NCBI GenBank assembly: GCA_026874595.1
Contig: JAPPUL010000079.1
Location: forward strand, 1,171,001-1,235,000
Origin: Sipunculus nudus
Taxonomy: Eukaryota > Annelida > Sipuncula > Golfingiida > Sipunculidae
DNA: 64,000 bases
Direction: 5' to 3'
The translations under genes and the position numbers were made by a program. This document shows positions 44,351 to 53,059 of this stretch, piece by piece; positions within the stretch are counted from its first letter, which is position 1; each line of letters opens with the position of its first letter. The notes beneath the pieces were generated by a model. The model had not been told where the DNA came from. It saw only the letters and a program-made list of their open reading frames with translations, and did no database searches.

Positions 44351-45202
44351 ATGAAAAAAGGGAAAAAAGAAAGAGTATGGGAAAGGCGTGAGGGTCAAAG
44401 GCGTGAGGGTCAAAGGAGGAAGGTAGTAAAATTAATTCTAATATACTTGCTATTTTGCATTTCTTCAGAAAAAGGAAAAGATGTTTATAGTGCAAATAGG
44501 GTTTCAAATGAGCTTATATGGTGGAGCAATGTAGCTGTTGGATTTAATACAGAAGCGAGCGTACTTAAATACCAGAGGAAATATATAAGGGAATGGACGA
44601 ACGTAGAATTGCTAATGAAAGGTTATATGGGGACAAAAGATATATATGAGAAGATGTTTATAGTTGAGCGACTATGTGATTTTGCAAAAGAAGAAAAGGT
44701 TTTAGATTTCGTATTAAAGAGTATAGATTACGATGGAGTGGGGAGGAGGGGTAAAGGGTTAGAATCCTATTGGAAGTTGCAAGTAACAGGGCTTTACAAT
44801 CTGGGTTTAAAGGGAGAGAGCATGTCGGATAAAAACAAAGTAAAAGTCCAAAAGCTAGCAAAGAAGCTGTTTATAGATGGTAAGGATGGGCGAGTGGAGG
44901 TATCGGCTGGCATAACGTTGTCAAAACTTGTTGTAGGAGGGTCTGAAGGGTCTAAAGGGTTAAAACACAGGTTATTAAAACGAGAGACGATATCGCAGAT
45001 ACTGAATAAGAAGATGTTTTTAGTAGGTTCCCGTCGTCGTTTCAAGGAGGATGCCTATATGGCATGGGGGCTTGGGCGGGCGGCCTTAGAACTTAAGGAT
45101 CGAGACACGGCATTAGGTTTACGCTATCTTAGGAAGGGCAGCTATCCGAAGAAAGTGCTTAAATATTTAGATAAGGTAATAAAGGAGTTAGAAAGGGGAT
45201 AG
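44351..45202 (+). CDS. Exported hypothetical protein
   Basis: A 283-residue protein. The first 25 residues are charged, with RREGQ repeated twice by a 15-bp duplication, then a hydrophobic segment (about 25-38) suggests a signal peptide. The rest is helical and resembles HEAT/TPR-type repeats ('EKMFIVERLCDFAKEEKVLDFVLKSI', 'EVSAGITLSKLVV') without a clear family match. An alternative start inside the N-terminal repeat is possible. The DUF2064 gene follows at 64 bp. Confidence 0.6.
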   Translation: MKKGKKERVWERREGQRREGQRRKVVKLILIYLLFCISSEKGKDVYSANRVSNELIWWSNVAVGFNTEASVLKYQRKYIREWTNVELLMKGYMGTKDIYEKMFIVERLCDFAKEEKVLDFVLKSIDYDGVGRRGKGLESYWKLQVTGLYNLGLKGESMSDKNKVKVQKLAKKLFIDGKDGRVEVSAGITLSKLVVGGSEGSKGLKHRLLKRETISQILNKKMFLVGSRRRFKEDAYMAWGLGRAALELKDRDTALGLRYLRKGSYPKKVLKYLDKVIKELERG

Positions 45203-45266
45203 GGCAATAAGCGGAGAATGGGGTAAGAATAAGAATGTAATAAAATATTTTTGGAAGGGGGTAAAA

Positions 45267-46190
45267 TTGGAAGGATGTCAAGAAGGAGGTCAAGAAGGAG
45301 GTCAAGAAGGGGGTCAAGAAGGGGGTCAAGAAGGAGGAGAGTATAAGAGGCAAGAGAATGGGATAGTAATGTATGTAAAAAGGCCAATAGAGGGAAAGGT
45401 AAAGACTCGTTTAACGGGAAAAAGTGGACTAAGTAAAGAGGGAGCAGCGAGGTTGTACGAGAGCTTACTGTACGATTTAGTCAAATTATTTAAAGAAGGG
45501 AGCAAAAGCTTTGCAGCGGCTGAAGGGGAGGGGAAGGGGGAGAGAGGGAAGGGGAAGGGGAAGGATGGGAAGGGGAAGGATGGGAATCTAGTTTTTGAAG
45601 GGGGAAGTAATTATGATTTATATATATGCGCAAGGGAATATAGTTTTGGACTTGAGCTTTCGGAGGAGTTAGGGATTTTAGTAATAGAAGATAGGGGGGG
45701 AGGAGAGATAGGTTTGGCGATGTTGGGCAGTCTAGAGGATATGTTTGAGCTTGGGTATAAGAAGGTGGTGATACTGGGTTCGGACTTACCTTATATAAGG
45801 CCATCTGATGCAATAGAAACATTTGAACTTTTAGAGGATAATGACTACGTGCTTGGAGGGAATGGGCGTGGTGGTTTTTATATACTTGGGACGAAGCAAG
45901 CAGAAGAAAAGCTATTTAATAATATAGAATGGAGTGTGGGTAGAGATTATGAAATATTGATAGAGAGGATAGAAAGCCTAGGCTATAACTTGCATAAGTA
46001 TAAAGAGAGCAAAGATATAAACTTTCCTTCAGATGTTGCAAAGCTTTATAGAGAGGTATTAGGGGGGGATAAAGGGGGGGATACAGGAGGCAGGGGAAGA
46101 AGATTTAAAGAAGAGATGCCCAAAACAGTAGATATGCTTAGTAAATTATTTCACGTGAAACATAAAGAAAAAGGGATTGATTTTGAGTAA
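45267..46190 (+). CDS. DUF2064 / TIGR04282-like glycosyltransferase family protein
   Basis: A 307-residue nucleotide-diphospho-sugar-transferase-fold protein. KVKTRL (near 44-49) is the family's first signature; 'GSDLPYIRPSDA' and 'VLGGNGRGGFYILGTK' follow (the usual DGGY is RGGF) and 'LFNNIEWS'. Some members act in arsenosugar synthesis. Two stretches come from G-rich DNA repeats: EGGQ x5 at the start and a KGKGKDG tract near residue 90-105. The C-terminal tail (about 265-307) lies beyond the domain and encodes FHVKHK, which is a parS sequence. The start is TTG with AAGGGGG upstream; an ATG at 45369 is an alternative. Confidence 0.7.
   Translation: MEGCQEGGQEGGQEGGQEGGQEGGEYKRQENGIVMYVKRPIEGKVKTRLTGKSGLSKEGAARLYESLLYDLVKLFKEGSKSFAAAEGEGKGERGKGKGKDGKGKDGNLVFEGGSNYDLYICAREYSFGLELSEELGILVIEDRGGGEIGLAMLGSLEDMFELGYKKVVILGSDLPYIRPSDAIETFELLEDNDYVLGGNGRGGFYILGTKQAEEKLFNNIEWSVGRDYEILIERIESLGYNLHKYKESKDINFPSDVAKLYREVLGGDKGGDTGGRGRRFKEEMPKTVDMLSKLFHVKHKEKGIDFE
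45276..45335 (+). repeat. Five tandem 12-bp repeats
   Basis: Five units of GGTCAAGAAGGA (last base A or G, first unit TGTC...) encode the EGGQ repeats at the start of the DUF2064 protein. Confidence 0.95.
46147..46162. promoter_or_regulatory. parS-like ParB-binding site
   Basis: TATTTCACGTGAAACA matches the bacterial parS consensus TGTTTCACGTGAAACA at 15 of 16 positions and contains the perfect 12-bp palindrome TTTCACGTGAAA. It lies in the 3' tail of the DUF2064 gene, read in frame as FHVKH, a peptide also seen where parS lies inside other genes. parS sites normally cluster around the replication origin. Confidence 0.6.
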
Positions 46191-46191
46191 T

Positions 46192-47331
46192 TTACTTGTG
46201 CAAGTCTTTGAGAATATTGTGTAAAGATACAGGAGTATTTGCTTTCTTAGAGTACTCACGAATTAATCTCTTCAAAGTATCTATAGAAACATCCCGTCTC
46301 AGTAAAGGATTCTTTCTATTTAGACTGTAATCTTTGTGCTTGTCAAGAAACTTAAGCGCAAATTTAATTGAAGTTATAGAAACAAATACCCCCCCATTAT
46401 GCTTTAAAACCTGACAAATTCTATCAGCAGAACTAAATATATAAATACCCATAGACTCACTCTCGTTCTTTACCCTCCCCTCACCAAAAGTAGAAAAAAG
46501 CCAATCGCGAATAACAGCTATATCACTACCCTTAAAATAAAACGAAATCGAATTAAGACCTTCAAAATGAGCAGGAATATTAGAAAAATTTAAAACCAAA
46601 TAATTTTGAGGCAAATAGTTAGCATCCCCAAATATACTAATAGACTGAGGATAGGAAAGCATGTAGTATCTTTCTTGCAAAGAACTAATAAGAACTTCAA
46701 TACGCTTAAGAACCTCTTCCCTAGAAAGTTCAAAAGATAAAGATTTTTTAGATAAAAATGTAATAACTTTATCAAAATCATCATCAGGAACAAAAACAGA
46801 ATCCGCTATAGAAGGTGTTCCCTTGTGGAACACAAAATAGGTATAATAAGAATACCCAACCTTCCGATATGATACAGATAGCGTCTGATAGCCTTTACTA
46901 AGTAATGCCCTTTTGAAAAAAAAAGACTTTTTAAGCTTTGTCAAAATATAAAAAACAGGTTCATCCAAAGTTACAAACTTATTATAAAATGCAACGAAGT
47001 TATCTTTTTCAAGCATATAAGAAGATTTTATAACCTTAGAATTTATAACCGCCTCAAGCCTCTTTGAAGCTTTATCTTGCAAAGCCTTAGAAAAACGCAA
47101 TGATGATAAATTAAAATTATTCCTCATGCCATTTGCAAACTCAAAAAGCTTATCCTCCTCAGAAGATGCTTTTTTAGCCGGAATCAAAATCATAGGATGC
47201 TTAGGCAGTTTAGAAGGTAGCGCATAAACAGAATTATAAGAAAAAATAGAAATATAAATAAATCCAAGAATAAAGCTAATAAAGTTTAAAAACAAATCTC
47301 TAAATAAAACTAAACGCCAAAACCAAAACAT
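46192..47331 (-). CDS. Exported hypothetical protein
   Basis: A 379-residue protein with a long hydrophobic N-terminal signal (about 10-37). Residues 55-100 ('LFEFANGMRNNFNLSSLRFSKALQDKASKRLEAVINSKVI') resemble the first helices of a CAP/SCP domain, but the catalytic His of that family is not obvious, so this is only a hint. The remainder is mixed alpha/beta. It is convergent with the DUF2064 gene (1-bp gap). Confidence 0.6.
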   Translation of the reverse strand: MFWFWRLVLFRDLFLNFISFILGFIYISIFSYNSVYALPSKLPKHPMILIPAKKASSEEDKLFEFANGMRNNFNLSSLRFSKALQDKASKRLEAVINSKVIKSSYMLEKDNFVAFYNKFVTLDEPVFYILTKLKKSFFFKRALLSKGYQTLSVSYRKVGYSYYTYFVFHKGTPSIADSVFVPDDDFDKVITFLSKKSLSFELSREEVLKRIEVLISSLQERYYMLSYPQSISIFGDANYLPQNYLVLNFSNIPAHFEGLNSISFYFKGSDIAVIRDWLFSTFGEGRVKNESESMGIYIFSSADRICQVLKHNGGVFVSITSIKFALKFLDKHKDYSLNRKNPLLRRDVSIDTLKRLIREYSKKANTPVSLHNILKDLHK

Positions 47332-47621
47332 AAATAAAATATACGGAACGATCTACAAATAATGTGAGTGTTTAAAACAAAAAAGAATAAATAGAATTAA
47401 TAAATAGAATTAAAAACAATTAAAAACAATTAAAAACAATTTATTAAAGTATATTTGGCGCTCTATAAAAAAATGTAGATTATATAAAAGATTATATAAT
47501 TAATATACTCTTAATATACTCTTAATCAATAGAAGGATTTTTAAAACCTACTAAGAGAAACAGTATATAAAATCTTAAGAATATCAAATGTTTAAGAAAT
47601 AGTTAGTAAACTATAATAGTC
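47332..47621. other. AT-rich divergent spacer
   Basis: It contains direct repeats AATTAAAAAC x3 (about 47408-47441) and TTAATATACTC x2 (about 47502-47524). TATAAT (47612-47617) lies only 4 bases before the ABC transporter ATG. No DnaA box (TTATCCACA type) was found. Confidence 0.4.
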
Positions 47622-49508
47622 ATGGAAAAACAGGATATAGATAAAGAAATAGATAAAGTGCAAAATCCACAAACAAACAAACAAAAAACAAAAAACAAAA
47701 AACAACAAAAAATAGACAGCAAGATACTAAAACTAATTTGGCAGCTTATAACCCCTCATAAATATAAACTTATCCTGTCAATAGCCATACTCCTTATAAG
47801 CAAGGGACTATTAGTATTTATCCCAATAGGTATAAAGTTTGGTGTAGATATCTTAATTCAAAAACCCATAGAAGTTAACCTATTTGGACAACAAATATAC
47901 TACTCAAACACTCTAAGCTTATACAACATAGGCTCACTCCTATTTGCAATACTCCTAGCCCAATATATAGCAACATATATTCAAATATACCTAACAAATA
48001 AAGTCGGCCTTGAAATGATGCGTCAACTAAGAGAACAGGTATTTCAACATACAATAAACCAATCAATAAAATTTTATAACAAAAATAGAATAGGACTACT
48101 CCTAACACGCATAGTTCACGACATACAAACACTAAATGAACTATTTGTAACAGGTATCCCAACAATATTTGGTGACCTCTTTCTAGTCCTAAGCATATTA
48201 GTTATGTCCTTTTTCCTAGATTTTAAACTAGCTCTAGTAAGCCTCGTCACACTCCCATTCCTATACCTAGGCATGATGATATTTAAACGATATTCAAGAA
48301 AATCATTCCTAGCCATAAGAACAAAATTAGCTAATATGAATGCATTCTTACAATCAGCCGTAAGCGGTATAAAAATAGTCCAATCATTTAATCGACAAGC
48401 CAAAATGTATCGAATATTTACAAGACTACAAAAAAACTATTTCCTCGAATACTTACGCACAGTCAAAATCTATTCTTACTACTTCCCCGTACTAGACTCA
48501 TTCAGCGTCCTGTCTCGTGTGTTTATAATCTTATTTGGCTCCTACTGGATTTACACCGGCAGCAGCGACATTGCAAGCCTAATTGCATTCCTTTTCTTCT
48601 CGCAAATGTTCTTCCACCCACTAAGAGAATTAAGCGATCAATATAGCGTCCTACAATCAGCTCTAGCATCAGGCGAGAAGATTTTCGGACTCCTTAATAC
48701 AGACGAAAAAATCCCAGAAGGAAACTACAACCCATATATATCTAACTCAAACTCAAAAGCAGATCCCAAAACCGGAATGCAAGGGCAAATAACATTTGAA
48801 AATGTACGCTTTTCATATGACGAAGACACAAAAGTCTTAAAAAATATAAACTTCCAAGTAAATGCAGGTGAGAAAATCGCACTAGTCGGACTTACAGGCA
48901 GCGGCAAAAGCACTATAGTAAATCTAATAAGCAGAATGTATGACAACTTCACCGGAGAAATAAAGATAGACGGAATATCAATCCGGGAATATAAAAAATC
49001 AGCTCTCCGAAAAAGCATAGCATATATGCTACAAGACATTTATATTTTCTCTCAAACCGTAAAGGAAAACATAAGCCTATTTAATAAAGATATTAAAGAA
49101 GAACAGATAATAGAAGCAGCAAAAACGGTCAAAGCCAATAACTTTATAGAAAAACTTGACAAAAAATATGAAACACAGCTTGGCGAACACGGAACAGGAA
49201 TATCATACGGAGAAACTCAACTACTTGCATTCTGCCGGGTAGGCCTGCAAAACGCTAAAATAATTGTACTTGACGAAGCCACCTCCAATATAGATTATCA
49301 AACAGAAAAACTAATCCAAGAAAACATCTCAGAAGTCCTAAAAGATAAAACAGCTATAGTAATTGCACACAGACTCTCAACAATAAAACGTATGGATAGA
49401 ATAATAGTTCTACATGAAGGACAAGTCGCAGAAGAGGGTACCCATAACCAGCTAATGGCAGCAAACGGATTATATAAAAAGTTATACCTACTACAATTCC
49501 AAGAGTAA
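47622..49508 (+). CDS. ABC exporter, MsbA-like (fused membrane and ATPase domains)
   Basis: A 628-residue half-transporter. The six-helix membrane domain is at about 50-345; the ATPase domain at about 390-620 has Walker A GLTGSGKST (423-431), Q-loop LQDIY, Walker B IIVLDEATSNID and the H-loop AHRLSTI. The ABC signature is ISYGE (527-531) instead of LSGGQ. The first ~35 residues are Lys/Gln/Asn-rich. Such dimers export lipids or drugs. The coding strand is A- and C-rich, unlike genes left of 46 kb. There is no ribosome binding site. Confidence 0.93.
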   Translation: MEKQDIDKEIDKVQNPQTNKQKTKNKKQQKIDSKILKLIWQLITPHKYKLILSIAILLISKGLLVFIPIGIKFGVDILIQKPIEVNLFGQQIYYSNTLSLYNIGSLLFAILLAQYIATYIQIYLTNKVGLEMMRQLREQVFQHTINQSIKFYNKNRIGLLLTRIVHDIQTLNELFVTGIPTIFGDLFLVLSILVMSFFLDFKLALVSLVTLPFLYLGMMIFKRYSRKSFLAIRTKLANMNAFLQSAVSGIKIVQSFNRQAKMYRIFTRLQKNYFLEYLRTVKIYSYYFPVLDSFSVLSRVFIILFGSYWIYTGSSDIASLIAFLFFSQMFFHPLRELSDQYSVLQSALASGEKIFGLLNTDEKIPEGNYNPYISNSNSKADPKTGMQGQITFENVRFSYDEDTKVLKNINFQVNAGEKIALVGLTGSGKSTIVNLISRMYDNFTGEIKIDGISIREYKKSALRKSIAYMLQDIYIFSQTVKENISLFNKDIKEEQIIEAAKTVKANNFIEKLDKKYETQLGEHGTGISYGETQLLAFCRVGLQNAKIIVLDEATSNIDYQTEKLIQENISEVLKDKTAIVIAHRLSTIKRMDRIIVLHEGQVAEEGTHNQLMAANGLYKKLYLLQFQE

Positions 49509-49589
49509 TTACATATAAAATACGATAATAAACAAAACCCTCTTATAAATTTAGGATTAGATAATTATATAAAATCGATAAAGAAGCAA

Positions 49590-49712
49590 AAGTAAACAAA
49601 AGAAAACAAAAGAAAGCAAAAGAAAGCAAAAGTAGGCAAAAAGAGGCAAAAAGAGGCAAAAAGAGCAAAAGTAGGCAAAAGAAAGCAAAAGTAGGCAAAA
49701 AGAGGCAAAAAG
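49590..49712 (+). repeat. Tandem 10-11 bp repeats
   Basis: An irregular array of AAAAGAAAGC, AAAAGTAGGC and AAAAAGAGGC units between the ABC exporter and the CPBP protease, ending 6 bp before the protease GTG start. It resembles the arrays at 7211 and 15671, especially the AGGCAAAAAG core. Confidence 0.9.
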
Positions 49713-49717
49713 GCAAA

Positions 49718-50713
49718 GTGGACCTTCTACAAAGCACATCGGATAAAGAAATAGTAATAAGACTCTATTATCTACTACGCATAATTTTAATACTTGCAGG
49801 CTTTATAATATTCCTCACATGGCATAAAAACTATTGGACAGGTTTGCAAGCTAAAAATAAAACTAAACATCAAAAACAGCTTTCCCCTCAAACATCTTTA
49901 CAAATAGAAAAACCTATAGAAAAGCTAATACTATTACTTAGCCTTATAATGCTTTTGATGGTATTGCCAAAAGCTCTACTCTCCCTAGCCCAAAATATAG
50001 CAGGAGAAGGAGTACAAGCGTTTGCAAGTAAATATAAGATAGTCCAAATAGTTTATTTAGTTACAGTATGCGTTGAACTTGTCCTAATAAAGCTCATAAT
50101 CCTAAAAGACACCAACATAAGCATACGAGAATATATATTCTCGTATTTGTTAAGAACGGATATTAAACATATTCAAAGAGTAGAAGGAAAAAAGGAGGAC
50201 AAAATACCAACAAGAGGGGTAGCAATAATAATTAAAGGACTTTGCCTAAGCAGCTTTGTCGCAGGTGTTTTGACTTATTTAAACAGTTTCCTTTATGAAA
50301 TATATAAAAATATTAACAAAGAGAAACTAACTCGACTACAAGAATACGATAGTAAAGATTATTTGTCAAAGATATTTATAAAAGGTGGCGGCATCGAACA
50401 AATATTAGACCCAGAAGTATTTTTGTATGTAATTATAATAATCCTAATAGCCCCAATAATTGAAGAGATATTATTTCGAGGAACAGTTTTAGGTGTTCTA
50501 TTAAATCATATGAGCTTTATTAAAGCCAATATAATAACAGCTTTATTATTTGCTCTCATACATTTTAATATATATCTAATAATCCCGTTAATCGGTTTAG
50601 GATACGTGCTTGGACTTAGTTACGAAAAAGCCAAAACTTTATATGTCCCAATTCTGGTCCACTCATTATGGAATCAATTAAACATAGCAACATACATATT
50701 GCTATACACTTAA
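49718..50713 (+). CDS. CPBP family intramembrane metalloprotease
   Basis: A 331-residue protein with about seven to eight membrane helices. The CPBP/Abi motifs are EEILFRG (about 248-254), ALIHFN (second His) and HSLWN (third His plus Asn). Members cleave prenylated or other membrane proteins; bacterial roles are mostly unknown. The start is GTG, directly after a repeat array. Confidence 0.9.
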   Translation: MDLLQSTSDKEIVIRLYYLLRIILILAGFIIFLTWHKNYWTGLQAKNKTKHQKQLSPQTSLQIEKPIEKLILLLSLIMLLMVLPKALLSLAQNIAGEGVQAFASKYKIVQIVYLVTVCVELVLIKLIILKDTNISIREYIFSYLLRTDIKHIQRVEGKKEDKIPTRGVAIIIKGLCLSSFVAGVLTYLNSFLYEIYKNINKEKLTRLQEYDSKDYLSKIFIKGGGIEQILDPEVFLYVIIIILIAPIIEEILFRGTVLGVLLNHMSFIKANIITALLFALIHFNIYLIIPLIGLGYVLGLSYEKAKTLYVPILVHSLWNQLNIATYILLYT

Positions 50714-50867
50714 AAACTTGATAAATAGTGCTAAATAGTGCTAAATAGTAAAAAAGAAATACTCATCTCAAAGTAAAAAGATGGCGAATTTCATATACGA
50801 TAGCTTATTATAATAAAATCTTGTGTGGGTAATTAATGAGTAGCAAAGAAAAAGCGAGGGTAAAAAG

Positions 50868-51572
50868 ATGCGCACAATAATATCGCTTGAGGCATCAGAT
50901 CTAATGGAGAGTTACCGAAAGGCATTAGTTGAAGCAGGAATATATGTTTTTAGCGTCGATGAGGACCATGATTTGCTAAAGAAGATTGAGGACTATAAAG
51001 CAAACAGTGTCTTACTCGATATAGATTTTAGAGAATATCAAAATATAAGTTATCTTAAAGAATTTATAAAAGAGCACCAAAACATATATATCCTTGTAGT
51101 AACGAATAACAGAAGCTATAGCCTATTAAAGGAGCTTAATGATGCAAAAGTGTATGGGATAATAAGTAAAAATGATACTGTTGAAGTCCAAATACAAAAG
51201 ATAAAGCAGATATTAAGGCGGCTTAGCAAGGGATTGGAAAAGAATCGCCGACAAAACATACGAGTAAAACCATCTAAAGAAGAGCATAACATATGTGCGA
51301 TGCGGGGATTTGCTATGGATACTGTATATTACAGCAGAATAGAGAACATAAGTATAAGTGGTATATCATTCATGTTTATGGGAGAGCAACCTAAAGAGAG
51401 TATAATCTATCCAGGAAAGGGGGTAGAATTAAAAATGGAACTCGGAAACGAATCATTTGAGGTGCTAGCGCATATATTAAAACGCAGTGGACAGAGTGGG
51501 GTTTGTGTTTTTAAAGAATTTAAGGGCAACAGTAAAAACGATTTATTCCAATATTTATTAAATCAGTTATAA
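50868..51572 (+). CDS. PilZ domain protein with receiver-like N-terminus
   Basis: A 234-residue protein. Residues 1-115 look like a degenerate response-regulator receiver ('SVLLDIDFR', 'ILVVTNNRS', 'YGIISKNDT'). Residues 125-230 are a PilZ domain with RRQNIRVKP and IENISISGISF, the two c-di-GMP-binding signatures (RxxxR and [D/N]xSxxG). It likely reads c-di-GMP levels to affect motility or surface life. Confidence 0.82.
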   Translation: MRTIISLEASDLMESYRKALVEAGIYVFSVDEDHDLLKKIEDYKANSVLLDIDFREYQNISYLKEFIKEHQNIYILVVTNNRSYSLLKELNDAKVYGIISKNDTVEVQIQKIKQILRRLSKGLEKNRRQNIRVKPSKEEHNICAMRGFAMDTVYYSRIENISISGISFMFMGEQPKESIIYPGKGVELKMELGNESFEVLAHILKRSGQSGVCVFKEFKGNSKNDLFQYLLNQL

Positions 51573-51690
51573 ATTCTAAAACATCTTTAATTAGAGCAAG
51601 AATAAGCAGCTAATTCAGATAGGAAAAAGCAGGCATAAACTCATAAAATATAAAACAATAAATATGAAAAAATTATAAAAAAAATAAGCA

Positions 51691-51719
51691 TTGACAAAGT
51701 ACTAAAAAATAGTTATAAT
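51691..51719 (+). promoter_or_regulatory. Consensus sigma-70 promoter for the aromatic operon
   Basis: TTGACA (51691-51696), a 17-bp spacer and TATAAT (51714-51719) match the sigma-70 consensus at all 12 positions. It lies 40-52 bp before the pheA start and is the best promoter in the window. Confidence 0.85.
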
Positions 51720-51758
51720 TGACATCAACCACGCAGGCCAATAGGCTACAAGCAGGCT

Positions 51759-52874
51759 GTGAGGAGAGACTTGCCGGACATAGTACAAAAAATAAAGACA
51801 TACAGAGAACAAATAGACCGTCTTGATGAGCAGTTGTTAAGCTTATTAAATAAGCGTGCGGAGTGTGCTCAAAAAATAGGGCAACTTAAGGGGGATGACG
51901 GGCAAACAATATATAAGCCAGAACGAGAGCAACAGATAATAGCAAGACTCCAAGAGCAAAATAAAGGAAAGGCATTCCCAGGTCCTGCAATAGAGGCAGT
52001 ATACGGCGAGATAATATCTGCGATAAGAAGCCTTGAACAAGAGTTAAAAGTCGGCTATCTAGGACCTGAGGGTTCATATACTCATCTTGCCTGTATAAAA
52101 CAATTCGGTACATCAACAAAAGCCAAAGCCATCTCAAGTATAGATGATATATTTAAAGAAGTGGAGCTTGGACAACTAGATTACGGAGTAGTCCCAGTTG
52201 AAAATTCACATGGAGGCATTGTTCATTATACCTTAGATAAATTTATATATTCAGACCTAAAGATATGTGCAGAACGTTATATGAATATAGAGCATTGTCT
52301 TTTAAGCAATGTAGGAAACTTAAGTAAGATAAAACGTATTTATGGACACAGTCAATCATTCACGCAGTGCAGAATATGGCTTAATAACAGTTTACCTAAT
52401 GTAGAAAAAATAGAAACAAGTAGTAATTCAAAAGGTGTTAGCTTGGTAGAGTGGGATAAGTATTCTGCTGCTATAGGTAGTGAGGTAGCAGGAAAGGTAT
52501 ATCAAGTTGAAGTCCTTGAAAAAGGCATACAGGATACAAAACCTAACATAACGAGATTCCTAATAATAGGAACAAAAGACCAACAAACAGAAGAAGCTCC
52601 AAGAGCTTACAAAACCTCATTAATCTGTACGATAAATGATAAAGTCGGTGCGTTAACTGATATATTAGAACCATTCTCCAAAAGAAAAATAAATTTAACA
52701 AAAATAGAATCAAGACCAAGTGGCCTAAAAGCATGGGACTACATATTTTTTATAGATATTGAAGGATCAAGCCAAAATCAAAATATAATTGAAAGCATAA
52801 AAGAAGTTGAGAACCAATGCCTAAAAGTAAAGCAAATAGGAAGCTATCAAAAAGGAGTATATCCAAAAAACTAA
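51759..52874 (+). CDS. pheA: Chorismate mutase / prephenate dehydratase (P-protein)
   Basis: A 371-residue bifunctional enzyme of phenylalanine synthesis. AroQ-type chorismate mutase is at about 1-90 ('RLDEQLLSLLNKRAECAQKIG'). The prephenate dehydratase follows ('VGYLGPEGSYTHLA', 'YGVVPVENSHGGIV', 'NITRFLIIG'), then an ACT domain with the Phe-binding 'ESRPSG' and a GALTDIL-type loop. The start is either GTG at 51759 or TTG at 51771; AGGAG lies 4 bases before the TTG, which favours it slightly. aroF and tyrA follow. Confidence 0.95.
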   Translation: MRRDLPDIVQKIKTYREQIDRLDEQLLSLLNKRAECAQKIGQLKGDDGQTIYKPEREQQIIARLQEQNKGKAFPGPAIEAVYGEIISAIRSLEQELKVGYLGPEGSYTHLACIKQFGTSTKAKAISSIDDIFKEVELGQLDYGVVPVENSHGGIVHYTLDKFIYSDLKICAERYMNIEHCLLSNVGNLSKIKRIYGHSQSFTQCRIWLNNSLPNVEKIETSSNSKGVSLVEWDKYSAAIGSEVAGKVYQVEVLEKGIQDTKPNITRFLIIGTKDQQTEEAPRAYKTSLICTINDKVGALTDILEPFSKRKINLTKIESRPSGLKAWDYIFFIDIEGSSQNQNIIESIKEVENQCLKVKQIGSYQKGVYPKN

Positions 52875-53059
52875 ATATAAAAAACTAAATATAAAGAAAG
52901 CATATAAAAAAGCATAAACTCCACAATGAGAACAAGCTTTCACCAAAAGCTATATTTAAGTAATCTAGAATAAAACATAAATAAACAAAGCAAAAAAAAA
53001 GATAAGCAAAAGAATATAAGTAAAAAAGAATATAAAATATAAATAAAAAGGATTAAAAG

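Noticed and set aside
47332-47621. Replication origin near the parS site
   Set aside because: AT-rich with direct repeats, but no DnaA boxes and no dnaA, dnaN, gyrB or parAB nearby; the skew change runs the wrong way.
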